Shown: positions 35,385-44,019 of the stretch, one piece after another
How the letters are laid out: each line of letters opens with the position of its first letter
Position numbering within the stretch: the stretch's first letter is position 1
Source: JAQVEM01 sp964610315
GTDB taxonomy: Bacteria > Actinomycetota > Humimicrobiia > Humimicrobiales > Humimicrobiaceae
DNA length: 64,000 nt
Assembly: GCA_964610315.1 (NCBI GenBank)
Contig: CAZSVM010000015.1
Coordinates: 6,744 to 70,743 of the forward strand
Reading direction: 5' to 3'
The notes under the pieces: generated by a model
Told to the model about the DNA's origin: nothing
The model's input: the letters and a program-made list of their open reading frames with translations, nothing else
Databases searched by the model: none
Position numbers and translations under genes: made by a program

Positions 35385-36643
35385 TTTAGAAATCCTTCAT
35401 AATCCCTCATGGTAAGATGGGATTCAAGTTGTCTCATAGTATCCAAAGCAACACCCACCGCAATAAGTATGGATGTTCCACCAAATCTAAAGGGTATCTG
35501 CATATAATTAATCAATATCTCGGGAAGAAGTGCGATTATTGCCAGAAATACGGCACCGGGAAGTGTTATTCGGTTTAAAATATTGGTTAAATAATCTGCA
35601 GTATTTTTTCCGGGCCGCAATCCCGGTATAAACCCTCCATACCTTCTTAAAGTATCTGCCGTATCCAGAGGATTAAAGGTAATGGCTGTATAGAAATAGG
35701 CAAATATAATAATAAGAAGGGTATAGGTAATAGCATAAATAGGATTTATCCTTCCCTGAACAGTCGGATTTAAAGCAGTAGCAATGGATTGGATCCATCT
35801 TACCGGTATAAACTGAGCAATGGTTGTGGGGAAAAGCACCACAGATATAGCTAATATTATAGGCATTACTCCTGATTGATTAACCTTCAATGGTATATAA
35901 GTACTCTGTCCTCCAAAAACTTTCCTTCCCACAATCCTTTTTGCATACTGTACCGGTATTTTTCTCTCACCCTGCTGAATCAGTATTATAGCTACAATCA
36001 CACCAATGGTGAAAATGGCAAAAAGGGCCAAAAAGAAATAATTGGTACCCCTTAATCTAAATAAACTTATAAACTGACCGGGTATTCTAGAAATTATACT
36101 GGAAAATATCATAAGTGAAATTCCGTTTCCGATTCCATGAATATTTATCAACTCACCCAGCCACATTATAAGTGTGGTTCCAGCAGTTAAAGTAATAATG
36201 ATCAGGCTGACATGCATAAGATCGAACTGGGGTATGGCCCCATAGTTTCTAAAGAAAAATACCATTGCCGTGGACTGCATAAGAGCCAGTCCTACGGTCA
36301 TATACCTGGCTATCTGATTTATCTTTCTTCTTCCTAATTCTCCTTCCTTTGACAGCTGTTCCAATCGGGGAATTACCACCTGGAGAAGCTGCATCACAAT
36401 AGTAGAGGTTATATAAGGCATTATACCCAGGGAAAATACCGCAAATTTTCCAAGCGCTCCTCCCGAAAACAGATCCATCATACCCATTATTCCAGTTTCA
36501 ACCTGACTTAAAATTTTAGTTGCATCTACGCCGGGTATGGTTATATTGGCGCCAAACCTGTAAACAGCCAAAATACCTATAGTAAAAAGTATTTTATTTC
36601 TGATTTCTCTAATTCTAAAGGCATTTATTATGGCCCGGAGCAT
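35381..36643 (-). CDS. secY: preprotein translocase subunit SecY
   Basis: 420 residues, ten membrane segments, the core of the Sec channel. FGANITIPGVD, IMPYITSTIVMQLL and the VQYAKRIVGRKVFGGQSTYIPLKVN segment, and the cytoplasmic FNPLDTADTLRRYGGFIPGLRPG, are diagnostic. Its ATG overlaps the rplO stop (TAATG). Confidence 0.96.
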   Translation of the reverse strand: MLRAIINAFRIREIRNKILFTIGILAVYRFGANITIPGVDATKILSQVETGIMGMMDLFSGGALGKFAVFSLGIMPYITSTIVMQLLQVVIPRLEQLSKEGELGRRKINQIARYMTVGLALMQSTAMVFFFRNYGAIPQFDLMHVSLIIITLTAGTTLIMWLGELINIHGIGNGISLMIFSSIISRIPGQFISLFRLRGTNYFFLALFAIFTIGVIVAIILIQQGERKIPVQYAKRIVGRKVFGGQSTYIPLKVNQSGVMPIILAISVVLFPTTIAQFIPVRWIQSIATALNPTVQGRINPIYAITYTLLIIIFAYFYTAITFNPLDTADTLRRYGGFIPGLRPGKNTADYLTNILNRITLPGAVFLAIIALLPEILINYMQIPFRFGGTSILIAVGVALDTMRQLESHLTMRDYEGFLK

Positions 36644-37083
36644 TAAATCACCTCTGCTTTTCCGCCTGCTTTTTCAATTTTACTGGCAGCACTCTTACTG
36701 AAAAAATTAGCTCTGACGGTTAATTTTTTAGTAAGTTTGCCATTGCCCAGTATTTTTACAGGATTTGCCTTTTTTGAAATTAACCCTTTTTTCTCTAAGA
36801 ACTGGCAATCGATGATACTGCCGTCATCAAACTTTTCCAACTGCTCTATATTTATTAAATTATTTATTTTTTTGCGGGTATTTTTGAAACCTCCAAGATG
36901 GGGCAATCTCCGCTGAAGAGGCATTTGTCCGCCTTCGAAACCTACTCTGGTTTTACCTCCGGATCGGGATAGCTGACCCTTGGTACCTCTTCCGCTGGTA
37001 GTTCCATGCCCCGAACTATTTCCTCTACCTATCCTTTTTCTTTTCTTTATTGATTTAGGAGATCTTAAATCGCAGAGCTTCAC
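36643..37083 (-). CDS. rplO: 50S ribosomal protein L15
   Basis: 146 residues. Gly-rich GRGNSSGHGTTSGRGTKGQ and GFEGGQMPLQRRLPHLGGF mark L15. Start is GTG with GGGGA close upstream. It directly follows rpsE: the 45-base gap leaves no room for rpmD (L30), which usually lies here. Confidence 0.95.
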   Translation of the reverse strand: MKLCDLRSPKSIKKRKRIGRGNSSGHGTTSGRGTKGQLSRSGGKTRVGFEGGQMPLQRRLPHLGGFKNTRKKINNLINIEQLEKFDDGSIIDCQFLEKKGLISKKANPVKILGNGKLTKKLTVRANFFSKSAASKIEKAGGKAEVI

Positions 37084-37128
37084 TACTTTCCCCTTCCTGC
37101 ATTACCTAAACTTATAACATTAATAATA

Positions 37129-37623
37129 TTAATTGACTTCCTGGTCTATTTTTCGTAAATTTTTAACCTGATCCGATGTTTTAAGCATTTTCAGACCTTC
37201 AACAGTGGCATTAACTATATTTAAAGCATTGGCGCTTCCCAGCGATTTAGTGAGAATATCCTTTACTCCGGCTAATTCCATTATTATTCTTACCGGCCCA
37301 CCGGCTATTACTCCCTTACCATGAGATGCCGGCTTCATGAAGACATGTCCCGCTCCATACCGGCCGTCAATCGGATAAGGTATGGTTCCATCAACCAGAG
37401 GCACCTTAAACATATTTTTTCTGGCATTATTTATAGCCTTCTGAATTGCAGTAGAAACTTCATTGGCTTTACCAAAACCAATTCCTACCATACCATTCAT
37501 ATTACCTACTGCTACCAGGGCACTGAAACTGAATCTTCTACCACCCTTTACTACTTTGGCCACTCTATTTATTTTTATTACCTTTTCAGTTAATTCTATA
37601 TCTTTAGAAACATCAACCACCAA
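37129..37623 (-). CDS. rpsE: 30S ribosomal protein S5
   Basis: 164 residues. NRVAKVVKGGRRFSFSALVAVG and PASHGKGVIAGGPVRIIMELAGV are diagnostic. The start is TTG at 37623 or the adjacent GTG at 37620; GGAGG is four or seven bases away, favouring GTG. Either way no ATG is available. Confidence 0.95.
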   Translation of the reverse strand: MVVDVSKDIELTEKVIKINRVAKVVKGGRRFSFSALVAVGNMNGMVGIGFGKANEVSTAIQKAINNARKNMFKVPLVDGTIPYPIDGRYGAGHVFMKPASHGKGVIAGGPVRIIMELAGVKDILTKSLGSANALNIVNATVEGLKMLKTSDQVKNLRKIDQEVN

Positions 37624-37643
37624 ATATCCTCCTTAAATTAGGA

Positions 37644-38006
37644 TTAAAATTTCAATCCGCCTTTTCTTGCACCCTCAGCCATGGCTTTCACTCTTCCATG
37701 ATACCGGTAGCCGCTTCTATCAAAAACCACTTCACTTATCTTTTTCTTCTTTGCCACTTCAGCCAGGGCTTCACCGGTTCTAAAGCTTATACCTATCTTT
37801 CCCTTATCTCCATTTTTACTCTCTATATTTTTACTGGATATACTCACCAGTGTATTACCGGTACTATCATCTACTATCTGCCCGTAAATATATTTATTAC
37901 TTCGATAAACGGCAAGTCTAAGGTAATTATTTTTTCTCCTGATCTTATACCTGGTTCTCAATTTTCTCTTTAAACTTTTATCTTTTCTTTCAATTTTACT
38001 TTTCAC
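37644..38006 (-). CDS. rplR: 50S ribosomal protein L18
   Basis: 120 residues. RLAVYRSNKYIYGQIVDD and VVFDRSGYRYHGRVKAMAEGARKGGL identify L18, a 5S rRNA binder. Start is GTG with AGGAG five bases upstream. Confidence 0.96.
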   Translation of the reverse strand: MKSKIERKDKSLKRKLRTRYKIRRKNNYLRLAVYRSNKYIYGQIVDDSTGNTLVSISSKNIESKNGDKGKIGISFRTGEALAEVAKKKKISEVVFDRSGYRYHGRVKAMAEGARKGGLKF

Positions 38007-38024
38007 AAAATCTCCTGTAAGAAT

Positions 38025-38576
38025 TTAGGTACCGGAGGTTATAGCAGCTTTACCAACTTTTCTTTTTATAACTTCATCTTCATACTTAATACCCTTACCC
38101 TTATAAGGCTCCGGTTTTCTTATACTTCTGATTTTGGCAGCTGTTTCTCCAACTGTTTGCTTATCTATTCCCTTAACTACAATAGTGGTGTTATCAGGAA
38201 CATCAAAGGTTATTCCTTCCGGCGGATTTACCGTTATGGTATTGGAATAACCTACCGATATTTCCAGGTTATCTCCTTTTTTAGCAACTCTATAACCTAC
38301 TCCCACTATTTTTAGTGTTTTGCTAAAACCAGTGGTTACGCCTATAACCATGTTATTGATAAGACTTCTATAAAGCCCGTATTTAGCCCTATTTTCATTA
38401 CTATTTGAAATGGGAATAACCGTGAGTTTGTTATCTTCCATATTTAATTTAACGGAAGCTTTATCAAGCTTCAAAGAAAGTTCCCCTATTTTTCCTTTTA
38501 CATTGATATCATTACTATCTATCTTAATCTCCACATCTGATGGAATATTAATGGGCTTTTTCCCTATTCTTGACAC
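38025..38576 (-). CDS. rplF: 50S ribosomal protein L6
   Basis: 183 residues. SRIGKKPINIPSDVEI at the start, the VGVGYRVAKKG centre and RKPEPYKGKGIKYEDEVIKRKVGKA end are diagnostic. Start is GTG with GGTGA seven bases upstream. Confidence 0.96.
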   Translation of the reverse strand: MSRIGKKPINIPSDVEIKIDSNDINVKGKIGELSLKLDKASVKLNMEDNKLTVIPISNSNENRAKYGLYRSLINNMVIGVTTGFSKTLKIVGVGYRVAKKGDNLEISVGYSNTITVNPPEGITFDVPDNTTIVVKGIDKQTVGETAAKIRSIRKPEPYKGKGIKYEDEVIKRKVGKAAITSGT

Positions 38577-38591
38577 TTTTAATTCACCTTT

Positions 38592-38996
38592 CTACCATAT
38601 ATAGCATATTACTTCGCCGCCGACCTGCTGTTTTTTTGCATTTGCGCCGGTAAGCACCCCTTTTGAGGTAGACAGTATAACCGTTCCCAATCCACCAAGA
38701 ACCTGGGGGATTTCATCTTTCTGAGCATAAACCCTGAGTCCGGGCTTACTTATTCTTTTAAGCCCGCTTATACTGCATTTTTTATCATTACTGTATTTCA
38801 GATATATTTTAATTATGCCGCCGGGTCCTTCATCTTTACCGGTTTCATAACTTCTTATATAACCTTCCTCACTCAATACTCTTGCTATTTCCATTTTGAG
38901 TTTCGAATAGGGTATATTAACATTATCCTTTTTAGCAATACAGCTATTCCGTACTCTGGTTAACATATCCGAAATAGGATCGGTAACTCCCGACAT
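38592..38996 (-). CDS. rpsH: 30S ribosomal protein S8
   Basis: 134 residues. DPISDMLTRVRNSCIAKKDNV and the end STSKGVLTGANAKKQQVGGEVICYIW are diagnostic. ATG at 38996 was chosen: AGGAGG lies close upstream; a longer in-frame start at 39014 would overlap rpsN. S8 is a known regulator of the spc operon elsewhere. Confidence 0.95.
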   Translation of the reverse strand: MSGVTDPISDMLTRVRNSCIAKKDNVNIPYSKLKMEIARVLSEEGYIRSYETGKDEGPGGIIKIYLKYSNDKKCSISGLKRISKPGLRVYAQKDEIPQVLGGLGTVILSTSKGVLTGANAKKQQVGGEVICYIW

Positions 38997-39007
38997 AAAT
39001 CCTCCTT

Positions 39008-39193
39008 TTACCAACTGGACTTGGTTAGCCCAGGGATTTTTCCCTCATGTGCTAGTTCTCTAAGACAAATCCTGCACAACCCAAACTTTCTGAAATAACC
39101 TCTGGGCCTACCGCACCTAAAACAGCGGTTATATTTTCTGGTCTTATATTTATTTTCTCTTCTTTGTTTTTCTACAAGTGCTTTCTTAGCCAA
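39008..39193 (-). CDS. rpsN: 30S ribosomal protein S14, zinc (type Z) form
   Basis: 61 residues, the short type Z. CFRCGRPRGYFRKFGLCRICLRE carries the four zinc Cys. Start is TTG with AAGGAG seven bases upstream; no ATG is nearby. Confidence 0.95.
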   Translation of the reverse strand: MAKKALVEKQRRENKYKTRKYNRCFRCGRPRGYFRKFGLCRICLRELAHEGKIPGLTKSSW

Positions 39194-39219
39194 TAAATGT
39201 CTCCTTGGACTTTAACTTT

Positions 39220-39762
39220 TTATTTTTTAAATGGAAATCCAAATTCCTCCAGTAAAGATAGTGCCTCTTCATCATTTCTGGCATCGGTGGCTATGGTTAT
39301 ATTCATACCTTTTACACTCAAAATACTATCATAGTTTACTTCCGGGAAAATTAACTGTTCCTTTATTCCAATAGTATAATTTCCATGGCCGTCAAAACTT
39401 TTTTTAGAGAGACCCCTGAAATCTCTAATTCTGGGAATGGCTACATTTAACAGTCTATCTAAAAATTCATACATTCTCTTTCCCCTTAAGGTAACCATAC
39501 ACCCAATAGGGTTCCCCTCTCTTAGTTTAAATCCGGCAATTGATTTTCTGGCTTTGGTTACGATAGGTTTCTGCCCTGTAATCACAGCCAGATCCTGACT
39601 GGCAGATTCCAATTCCTTTATATTCTGAGTGGCGGAACCCACCCCCATATTTACGCAAATCTTCTTTATTCTGGGTACTTCCATTACATTTTTAAATTTA
39701 TGTTCTTTTAATATTTTAGGAATAATCTCTTTTTTATATTTTTCTTTTAATCTAGGCTCCAT
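39220..39762 (-). CDS. rplE: 50S ribosomal protein L5
   Basis: 180 residues from ATG at 39762 (MEPRLKEKYKKEIIP), the usual start and size. VPRIKKICVNMGVG, GQKPIVTKARKSIAGFKLREG and the end LLEEFGFPFKK are diagnostic. An in-frame start 66 bases earlier would overlap rplX and is rejected. Binds 5S rRNA with L18. Confidence 0.94.
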   Translation of the reverse strand: MEPRLKEKYKKEIIPKILKEHKFKNVMEVPRIKKICVNMGVGSATQNIKELESASQDLAVITGQKPIVTKARKSIAGFKLREGNPIGCMVTLRGKRMYEFLDRLLNVAIPRIRDFRGLSKKSFDGHGNYTIGIKEQLIFPEVNYDSILSVKGMNITIATDARNDEEALSLLEEFGFPFKK

Positions 39763-39784
39763 TAATATCACCAAAAACCTGTTT

Positions 39785-40096
39785 TTAAATTTCCTGGCTG
39801 CACTTTCTGCATATTCTTGCCTTTTCACCTGACTCTTTAATTTTGAAACCTGTCCTTACCGCTTTTCCACAATTAGGACATACCAGCTTAACATTCGATA
39901 TCCTAATTGGTCCTTCTTTTTTTAGAATACCGCCCGGCTTAGTCTGGTCTTTCTGCCTCATATGTTTATTTACAATATTAATTCCTTCAACATATAGTCT
40001 ATTTTTTGAAGACTCTATCCGCAGTACTTTTCCGGTTTTTCCTCTGTCTTTCCCTTTTATTACTTCAATTTTGTCATTTTTCTTTATTTTTAACAT
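39785..40096 (-). CDS. rplX: 50S ribosomal protein L24
   Basis: 103 residues. The KOW motif KNDKIEVIKGKDRGKTGKVLRI starts the protein, and CPNCGKAVRTGFKI near the end includes a Cys pair with a later CRKC, a plausible zinc site. GGAG precedes the ATG. Confidence 0.95.
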   Translation of the reverse strand: MLKIKKNDKIEVIKGKDRGKTGKVLRIESSKNRLYVEGINIVNKHMRQKDQTKPGGILKKEGPIRISNVKLVCPNCGKAVRTGFKIKESGEKARICRKCSQEI

Positions 40097-40121
40097 TTCT
40101 TAGACTCCACTCATGTCCTCA

Positions 40122-40490
40122 CTAAATTACTTCCGGTGACAGCGAAATTATCTTCATAAAATTTTTATCTCTAAGTTCCCTGGCCACCGGCCCAAATATC
40201 CTGGTCCCCCGGGGATTATTCTGCGCATCTATAATAACGGCAGCATTATCATCAAACCTTACATAAGAGCCATCCGTTCTCCTGAATGTCTTCTTTGACC
40301 TGACCAGTACCGCTTTTACAACGTCACTTTTTTTTACTACTCCTCCAGGGTTTGCGTCTTTTACAGCAGCAATAAATATATCTCCGACACGGGCATATCT
40401 TTTCCCGGAACCTCCCAAAACTCTTATGCATTCAACTTCCCGTGCGCCGGTATTATCAGCCACATTTACTCTACTTTCAGCTTGAATCAT
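40122..40490 (-). CDS. rplN: 50S ribosomal protein L14
   Basis: 122 residues, the family's usual length, from ATG at 40490 (MIQAESRVNVADNTGAREV). RGTRIFGPVARELRDKNFMKIISLSPEVI closes it. An in-frame TTG two codons upstream is possible but gives an extended start not seen in the family. Confidence 0.95.
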   Translation of the reverse strand: MIQAESRVNVADNTGAREVECIRVLGGSGKRYARVGDIFIAAVKDANPGGVVKKSDVVKAVLVRSKKTFRRTDGSYVRFDDNAAVIIDAQNNPRGTRIFGPVARELRDKNFMKIISLSPEVI

Positions 40491-40504
40491 TTCCAAATCC
40501 CTCT

Positions 40505-40759
40505 TTATTCAGCCTTCTTTATCACCTCTACCAGCCTCCAGCGTTTGGTTTTACTAAGAGGTCTGGTTTCGGAGATTCTTATCACATCACCTATTTTACA
40601 ATTACCTTCAGGATCATGTACTTTTAGTTTCCTTACTTTCCTTAAAATTTTTTTATATAAAGGGTGCTTATAATGAGACTCTACGGCCACAACCACTGTT
40701 TTATCCATCCTGTCACTCACAACTGTTCCCACTCTTATTTTCACTTTTCCTTTTTCCAA
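40505..40759 (-). CDS. rpsQ: 30S ribosomal protein S17
   Basis: 84 residues. RVGTVVSDRMDKTVVVAVE and GDVIRISETRPLSKTKRWRLVEVI are diagnostic. Start is TTG with GGGGG six to seven bases upstream. Confidence 0.95.
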   Translation of the reverse strand: MEKGKVKIRVGTVVSDRMDKTVVVAVESHYKHPLYKKILRKVRKLKVHDPEGNCKIGDVIRISETRPLSKTKRWRLVEVIKKAE

Positions 40760-40770
40760 AAATTTCCCCC

Positions 40771-41028
40771 TTATTTCTTTATGCCGATTTTCCCGGTTTT
40801 CTTATTGTTCCTTGTGCCAGTTTCTTCTTTATTTTTTTCATTAAGCTCCTTCTCTCTAAGCAGTGTTTCTACTCTGGCAATATCTTTTCTTAAATTTCGT
40901 ATTTTTATAAGGTTTTCTAATTGTCCGGTAGCTTTTTGAAACTTTAAATTAAAAAGATTCTTTTTTATTTCCGTAAGTTTTGTCTCTAATTCCTCTTTGG
41001 TTTGCTCTCTTATCTCGTTTATTTTCAT
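40771..41028 (-). CDS. rpmC: 50S ribosomal protein L29
   Basis: 85 residues: the usual L29 core (MKINEIREQTKEELETKL; LFNLKFQKATGQLEN; IRNLRKDIARVETLLREKE) followed by a Lys/Glu/Asn-rich tail of about 20 residues beyond the normal end. Binds 23S rRNA near the exit tunnel. Confidence 0.94.
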   Translation of the reverse strand: MKINEIREQTKEELETKLTEIKKNLFNLKFQKATGQLENLIKIRNLRKDIARVETLLREKELNEKNKEETGTRNNKKTGKIGIKK

Positions 41029-41043
41029 CTTTTACCTGATCTT

Positions 41044-41463
41044 TTATAGTTCTTCGTAAACAAACTTTGTTTTTATGGATAATTTATTAGAAGCTAACCT
41101 AATGGCCTCCTTGGCAACTTCCATACTGACACCCGAAATCTCAAATAATATCTTGCCGGGCTTAACTACGGCAACCCAATTTTCAGGAGCTCCCTTTCCT
41201 CCACCCATACGGGTTTCGGCTGGCTTTTTGGTCACCGGTTTATGAGGAAAAACGTTTATCCACACTTTTCCCCCTCTTTTTATATATCTGGTCAGGGCTA
41301 CCCTGGCCGCTTCCAGCTGCCGGCTGGTCAGCCAGCCGGATTCCAGTGCCTGCAGCCCATACTCTCCGAAATAGAGCTTGGTGCCGCCTTTGGCTTTGCC
41401 TTTCATTCTATCTCTCTGTACTTTTCTATATTTTACTCTTTTGGGCATTAACATTGCTGCCAT
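41044..41463 (-). CDS. rplP: 50S ribosomal protein L16
   Basis: 139 residues. MLMPKRVKYRKVQRDRMKG, FGEYGLQALESGWLTSRQLEAARVAL and KPAETRMGGGKGAPENWVAVVKPG are diagnostic. The ATG at 41463 gives MAA before the usual MLMPK start and has GGAG six bases upstream. Confidence 0.95.
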   Translation of the reverse strand: MAAMLMPKRVKYRKVQRDRMKGKAKGGTKLYFGEYGLQALESGWLTSRQLEAARVALTRYIKRGGKVWINVFPHKPVTKKPAETRMGGGKGAPENWVAVVKPGKILFEISGVSMEVAKEAIRLASNKLSIKTKFVYEEL

Positions 41464-41478
41464 TGTTGTCTCCTAATC

Positions 41479-42168
41479 CTAAACTTTTTCTACTTTCTTA
41501 TTCTCTTTTTCCAGCTGCTTTCCTTCTTTTGCTTCTTCCTCATCCAATATGATATCTCCCAGGTATATCCATACCTTAACTCCAATTTTACCGAAAGTGG
41601 TATTGGCTTCTGCAAATCCATAATCAATATTTGCCCTGAGGGTATGAAGGGGAACTCTTCCTTCCCGATACCATTCGGTCCTGGCCATTTCCGCCCCCCC
41701 TAATCTTCCCGCGCACTGGACTCTTATGCCTTTCGCACCGGCTTTTATGCATAATGAAACTGCTTTTTTCATGGCTTTTCTAAAACTAACTCTTCCCACC
41801 AGTTGGGAAGCAATACTTTCGGCCACTAATTTTGCAATAAGCTCAGGCTTTTTTATTTCTATTATATTCAGCTGGATAATGCTGCCTGTTCTCTTTTCTA
41901 TTAAATCTCTGATATCATTAATAGTTGCCCCTCTTCTTCCTATAACTATTCCCGGCTTGGAAGTGTACATATCTACTTTTACTTCCTCTTCCGTTCTTTC
42001 GATCTCGATCTTCGAAATTCCTGCGTTCCCAAGCTGTTCTTCGATTATATTTCTTATGATTATATCTTCCTTAAGAAGTTTGGCATAATCTTTCGAAGCA
42101 AACCACCTGGATTGCCAATTCCGGTTAATTTCAATTCTAAGCCCATTAGGATTTACCTTTTGTCCCAT
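41479..42168 (-). CDS. rpsC: 30S ribosomal protein S3
   Basis: 229 residues from ATG at 42168 (MGQKVNPNGLRIEI). The KH domain has PGIVIGRRGATINDIR; RVSFRKAMKKAV and QCAGRLGGAEMARTEWYREGRVPLHTLRA follow. AGGAGG lies just upstream; a longer in-frame start would overlap rplV. The NTTFGKIGVKVWIYLGDI wording resembles Actinobacteria. Confidence 0.95.
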   Translation of the reverse strand: MGQKVNPNGLRIEINRNWQSRWFASKDYAKLLKEDIIIRNIIEEQLGNAGISKIEIERTEEEVKVDMYTSKPGIVIGRRGATINDIRDLIEKRTGSIIQLNIIEIKKPELIAKLVAESIASQLVGRVSFRKAMKKAVSLCIKAGAKGIRVQCAGRLGGAEMARTEWYREGRVPLHTLRANIDYGFAEANTTFGKIGVKVWIYLGDIILDEEEAKEGKQLEKENKKVEKV

Positions 42169-42169
42169 C

Positions 42170-42517
42170 CTAATCCTCCTTTTCCTTTCCGTCGGACACA
42201 TAAATCGATATATGAGCAGTTCTTTTTCTTATCCTGGTGGCTCTGCCCCTGGCTCTTGGCTTGAATCTTTTTAAAGTCGGCCCTTCATTTACCAGTATTT
42301 TCGTAATAAATAAATCTTCCTCTTTCATTTTATGATTTTCGGTTGCATTGGATACGGCACTCTGTATAGCTTTCTTTACCACTACTGCTGCTGCTTTAGG
42401 AGTTAAAGACAATATATCTATGCTATCCTCTATCGATTTTGACTTTATCATATCCACCACATATTTTATTTTTCTGGGCGACATTCTTATATATTTTTCA
42501 ACAGCCCTAGCTTCCAA
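42170..42517 (-). CDS. rplV: 50S ribosomal protein L22
   Basis: 115 residues. EARAVEKYIRMSPRKIKYVVDMI and the loop GPTLKRFKPRARGRATRIRKRTAHI that lines the exit tunnel are diagnostic. Start is TTG with GAGG nine bases upstream. Confidence 0.94.
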   Translation of the reverse strand: MEARAVEKYIRMSPRKIKYVVDMIKSKSIEDSIDILSLTPKAAAVVVKKAIQSAVSNATENHKMKEEDLFITKILVNEGPTLKRFKPRARGRATRIRKRTAHISIYVSDGKEKED

Positions 42518-42552
42518 GGCACTTAACCTCCTCTTAAACTACTCCAAATCAC

Positions 42553-42846
42553 TTATTTCTTGACAGTAGTAACTTTTTCACTTTTTCCTTTATAGACATG
42601 AGGTCTAATAGATCTGGTAGGTGCGAATTCTCCCAGCTTATGGCCAACCATCGATTCTGATATAAATACGGGAATATGCCTTCTTCCGTCATGAACAGCT
42701 ATGGTATGCCCTACCATTTCCGGGAAAATAGTCGAACTTCTGGACCAGGTTTTTATAATTTTCTTCTCTCCCGATTCATTTAATCCATTTATTTTTTTTA
42801 ATAATTTTTCCTCAATAAAAGGCCCTTTTTTTAAAGACCTTGACAC
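42553..42846 (-). CDS. rpsS: 30S ribosomal protein S19
   Basis: 97 residues. SRSLKKGPFIEEKL, KTWSRSSTIFPEMVGHTIAVHDGR and HKLGEFAPTRSIRPHV are diagnostic. Start is GTG with GGAGG six bases upstream. Confidence 0.96.
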   Translation of the reverse strand: MSRSLKKGPFIEEKLLKKINGLNESGEKKIIKTWSRSSTIFPEMVGHTIAVHDGRRHIPVFISESMVGHKLGEFAPTRSIRPHVYKGKSEKVTTVKK

Positions 42847-42880
42847 TTTAGTCCTCCTCTAAATGTAAAAATTAAAAAGT

Positions 42881-43711
42881 CTACTTGTTCCTTCTCCTGA
42901 TTATATATCTGTCATTTTTATTATTTTTCTTTCTGGTTCTATAACCCAGCGTTGGTTTACCCCAGGGAGTAACCGGATTTCTTCCTGCACTTTTATTCTT
43001 ACCTTCTCCTCCTCCATGAGGATGATCTATAGGATTCATTGCCGTTCCTCTGACCGCCGGCCTTATTCCCAGCCATCTTTTTCTCCCTGCTTTTCCCAGT
43101 TGAATTATTTCATGGGTTGTATTTCCAACCTGACCAATACATGCTTTGCAATCTATTCCTACCAATCTCACTTCACCTGAAGGAAGCTTTATGCTGGCAT
43201 ACCTGCCTTCTTTTGCCAGGAGCTGGGCATTTGCTCCTGCTGATCTTGCCAGTTCCGCCCCTTTACCTTTCTTTAGTTCTATGTTGTGAATTATGGTTCC
43301 CACCGGAATATTCTTTAAGGGCAGAGCATTACCTGCTTTAATGTCAACCTTTTCCCCTGACATTAATATATCTCCCACTTTTAATTTCAGGGGTGCAATT
43401 ATATAGCTTTTTTTACCATCCCTATAGCTAAGTAAAGCAATTCTGGCACTTCTATTGGGATCATATTCAATAGCTTCCACTCTGGCTGGAATATCATCTT
43501 TTAATCTCTTAAAATCTATAATTCTATATAATCTTTTATGTCCTCCACCACTATGCCTTCTGGTAATCCTTCCATTATTATTTCTCCCGGACTCTTTTTT
43601 TAAAGGTCTGGTTAATGATTTCTCCGGTTTTTTCCCTGTTAAAACAGAAAAATCGGAAACTGTTCCGAATCTTCTGCCCGGAGTGGTGGGTTTATATTTC
43701 TTAACGGCCAA
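42881..43711 (-). CDS. rplB: 50S ribosomal protein L2
   Basis: 276 residues. AVKKYKPTTPGRRFGTVSDF at the start and RPAVRGTAMNPIDHPHGGGEGKN with the key His are diagnostic. The TTG at 43711 is chosen: GGAGG lies eight bases upstream and the N-terminus then matches MAIKKYKPTSPGRR; the TTG two codons earlier is only two bases from that site. Confidence 0.95.
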   Translation of the reverse strand: MAVKKYKPTTPGRRFGTVSDFSVLTGKKPEKSLTRPLKKESGRNNNGRITRRHSGGGHKRLYRIIDFKRLKDDIPARVEAIEYDPNRSARIALLSYRDGKKSYIIAPLKLKVGDILMSGEKVDIKAGNALPLKNIPVGTIIHNIELKKGKGAELARSAGANAQLLAKEGRYASIKLPSGEVRLVGIDCKACIGQVGNTTHEIIQLGKAGRKRWLGIRPAVRGTAMNPIDHPHGGGEGKNKSAGRNPVTPWGKPTLGYRTRKKNNKNDRYIIRRRNK

Positions 43712-43731
43712 CTTCAATACCTCCCATCAAA

Positions 43732-44019
43732 TCAGACCGACTCAAAGAAATCGATCTTGTCCTTTTTGCCAAGGGTAACTACAGCTCTTTTTTTCCGTGA
43801 ACTGGTACCCGTAGATCTCCCCAATCTTTTTGGCTTGGATTTGACACTCATAGTATTTATTTTTAAAACTTTAACTTTAAATATCTCTTCTATTGCTCTT
43901 TTTATTTCACTTTTTTTTGCTCTAATATCAACAAAAAAAGAATACCTTTTACTCTGAACCCCGGCATAACTTTTTTCTGATACAACCGGAGAAAGTATTA
44001 TATCTCTAGGATCTTCCAT
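43732..44019 (-). CDS. rplW: 50S ribosomal protein L23
   Basis: 95 residues. DIILSPVVSEKSY, FFVDIRAKKSEIKRAIEEIFKVKV and the Arg/Lys-rich loop are diagnostic. Its ATG lies 14 bases inside the end of rplD, suggesting coupling. L23 is the docking site of trigger factor and SRP. Confidence 0.95.
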   Translation of the reverse strand: MEDPRDIILSPVVSEKSYAGVQSKRYSFFVDIRAKKSEIKRAIEEIFKVKVLKINTMSVKSKPKRLGRSTGTSSRKKRAVVTLGKKDKIDFFESV

